A stretch of DNA of 7,064 nucleotides, taken from contig JAKIUH010000232.1 in assembly GCA_021647685.1 (NCBI GenBank), forward strand, positions 1-7,064, written 5' to 3'. The position numbers and the translations under genes were made by a program. How positions within the stretch are numbered: the stretch's first letter is position 1; each line of letters starts with the position of its first letter. Positions 6,728 to 7,064 of this stretch are shown here, one piece after another. The notes under the pieces were generated by a model. That model was given only the letters and a program-made list of their open reading frames with translations. It had not been told where the DNA came from and ran no database searches. The stretch is from Bacteroidales bacterium. GTDB taxonomy: Bacteria > Bacteroidota > Bacteroidia > Bacteroidales > NBLH01.

Positions 6728-7064
6728 TTAAACCTTAAACCTTTCTACGAAATCAATTAAAAAGGCAGTAACATCAATTTTTTCTGCTAACATCCTTTTA
6801 CGACGCTTTTGCCATAGCTGTTTTAAGTCTGTTGTGGCGAGCAGTTCTTTAATTTTCTCTATTAAACCATTAGTAGAAGTAAAATGATAGAGCAAACCAT
6901 AATTTTGCTGTTCCGTAATGGTTTCGGCAATCATTGAATTAATGTAAACAGCCGGTGTGCCCAGCACTGCACACTCCGATGCCATTGTAGCTCCTTCACC
7001 AATAAACATTTGTGCAAAATATAATGCATCGTGCATTTTTTCAGGGGGGATTTTTATTTGATAT
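6728..7064 (-). CDS. DUF354 family protein, C-terminal part (N-terminus off window)
   Basis: The minus-strand frame ending in TAA at 6730-6728 stays open to the window edge, giving about 111 residues. A Met at 7036 is internal, because the family-like residues YQIKIPPEK continue upstream of it. The segment KMHDALYFAQMFIGEGATM, then ASECAVLGTPAVYIN, is the typical C-terminal signature of DUF354 proteins, which have a GT-B fold like UDP-GlcNAc 2-epimerase and some glycosyltransferases. The GEGATMASE region is where related enzymes bind the nucleotide-sugar diphosphate. The end is a basic helix (KRRKRM) and a short tail, so the natural C-terminus appears to be present. DUF354 genes often lie in surface-polysaccharide clusters, but the molecular function is not established and none of the cluster is visible here. 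There is no room for a terminator between this gene and the kinase. Confidence 0.85.
   Translation of the reverse strand, partial: YQIKIPPEKMHDALYFAQMFIGEGATMASECAVLGTPAVYINSMIAETITEQQNYGLLYHFTSTNGLIEKIKELLATTDLKQLWQKRRKRMLAEKIDVTAFLIDFVERFKV

Noticed and set aside
6728..7036. Reading the DUF354 fragment as a complete 102-residue gene starting at the Met at 7036
   Set aside because: The frame stays open upstream of that Met and the residues there continue the family pattern, so the Met is internal and the gene runs off the window.
1..7064. CRISPR array, insertion sequence, tRNA or phage genes
   Set aside because: No spaced direct repeats, transposase motifs, terminal repeats or tRNA-like cloverleaf were seen on either strand.

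Overview
The window looks like chromosomal DNA of a member of the Bacteroidota. The evidence is AT-rich coding DNA, a good match to the phylum's TAnnTTTG promoter element, starts without clear Shine-Dalgarno sequences, a lipoprotein with a short Cys signal, and a TPR-plus-histidine-kinase sensor of a type common there. The genus cannot be told.

Layout. (1) Positions 1-2955, minus strand: a xanthine dehydrogenase operon. xdhA (2955 to 1558) encodes the 2Fe-2S/FAD subunit and overlaps by 8 bases the start of xdhB (1565 to beyond base 1), the molybdenum subunit. About 521 residues of xdhB are in the window, with no stop or frameshift; its C-terminus lies off the left edge. (2) Positions 2956-3197: an AT-rich divergent intergenic region. 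(3) Positions 3198-4569, plus strand: a tight two-gene unit. It holds a predicted lipoprotein with SGNH-hydrolase-like features and, one base later, a left-handed beta-helix (hexapeptide repeat) acyltransferase. (4) Positions 4570-4799: an intergenic region with a weak terminator-like hairpin, a well-matched Bacteroidota promoter and a small inverted repeat. (5) Positions 4800-6716, plus strand: a membrane sensor histidine kinase with seven periplasmic TPRs on an exact 40-residue period. (6) Positions 6728-7064, minus strand: the C-terminal end of a DUF354 (glycosyltransferase-like) protein, tail to tail with the kinase.

How the genes work together. XdhA and XdhB form one enzyme that oxidises hypoxanthine and xanthine. 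Electrons pass from the Mo site in XdhB through two 2Fe-2S clusters to FAD in XdhA. Every xanthine-pocket residue visible in XdhB is conserved with the spacing of the bovine enzyme. The lipoprotein/acyltransferase pair suggests acyl (probably acetyl) modification of a glycan or other envelope molecule, and the DUF354 gene would fit a surface-sugar neighbourhood, but no substrate is visible. The kinase has no response regulator in the window, so its output is unknown.

I see no mobile element, CRISPR array, tRNA or rRNA. The only candidate for a poorly described system is the lipoprotein/acyltransferase pair; the rest belongs to known families.
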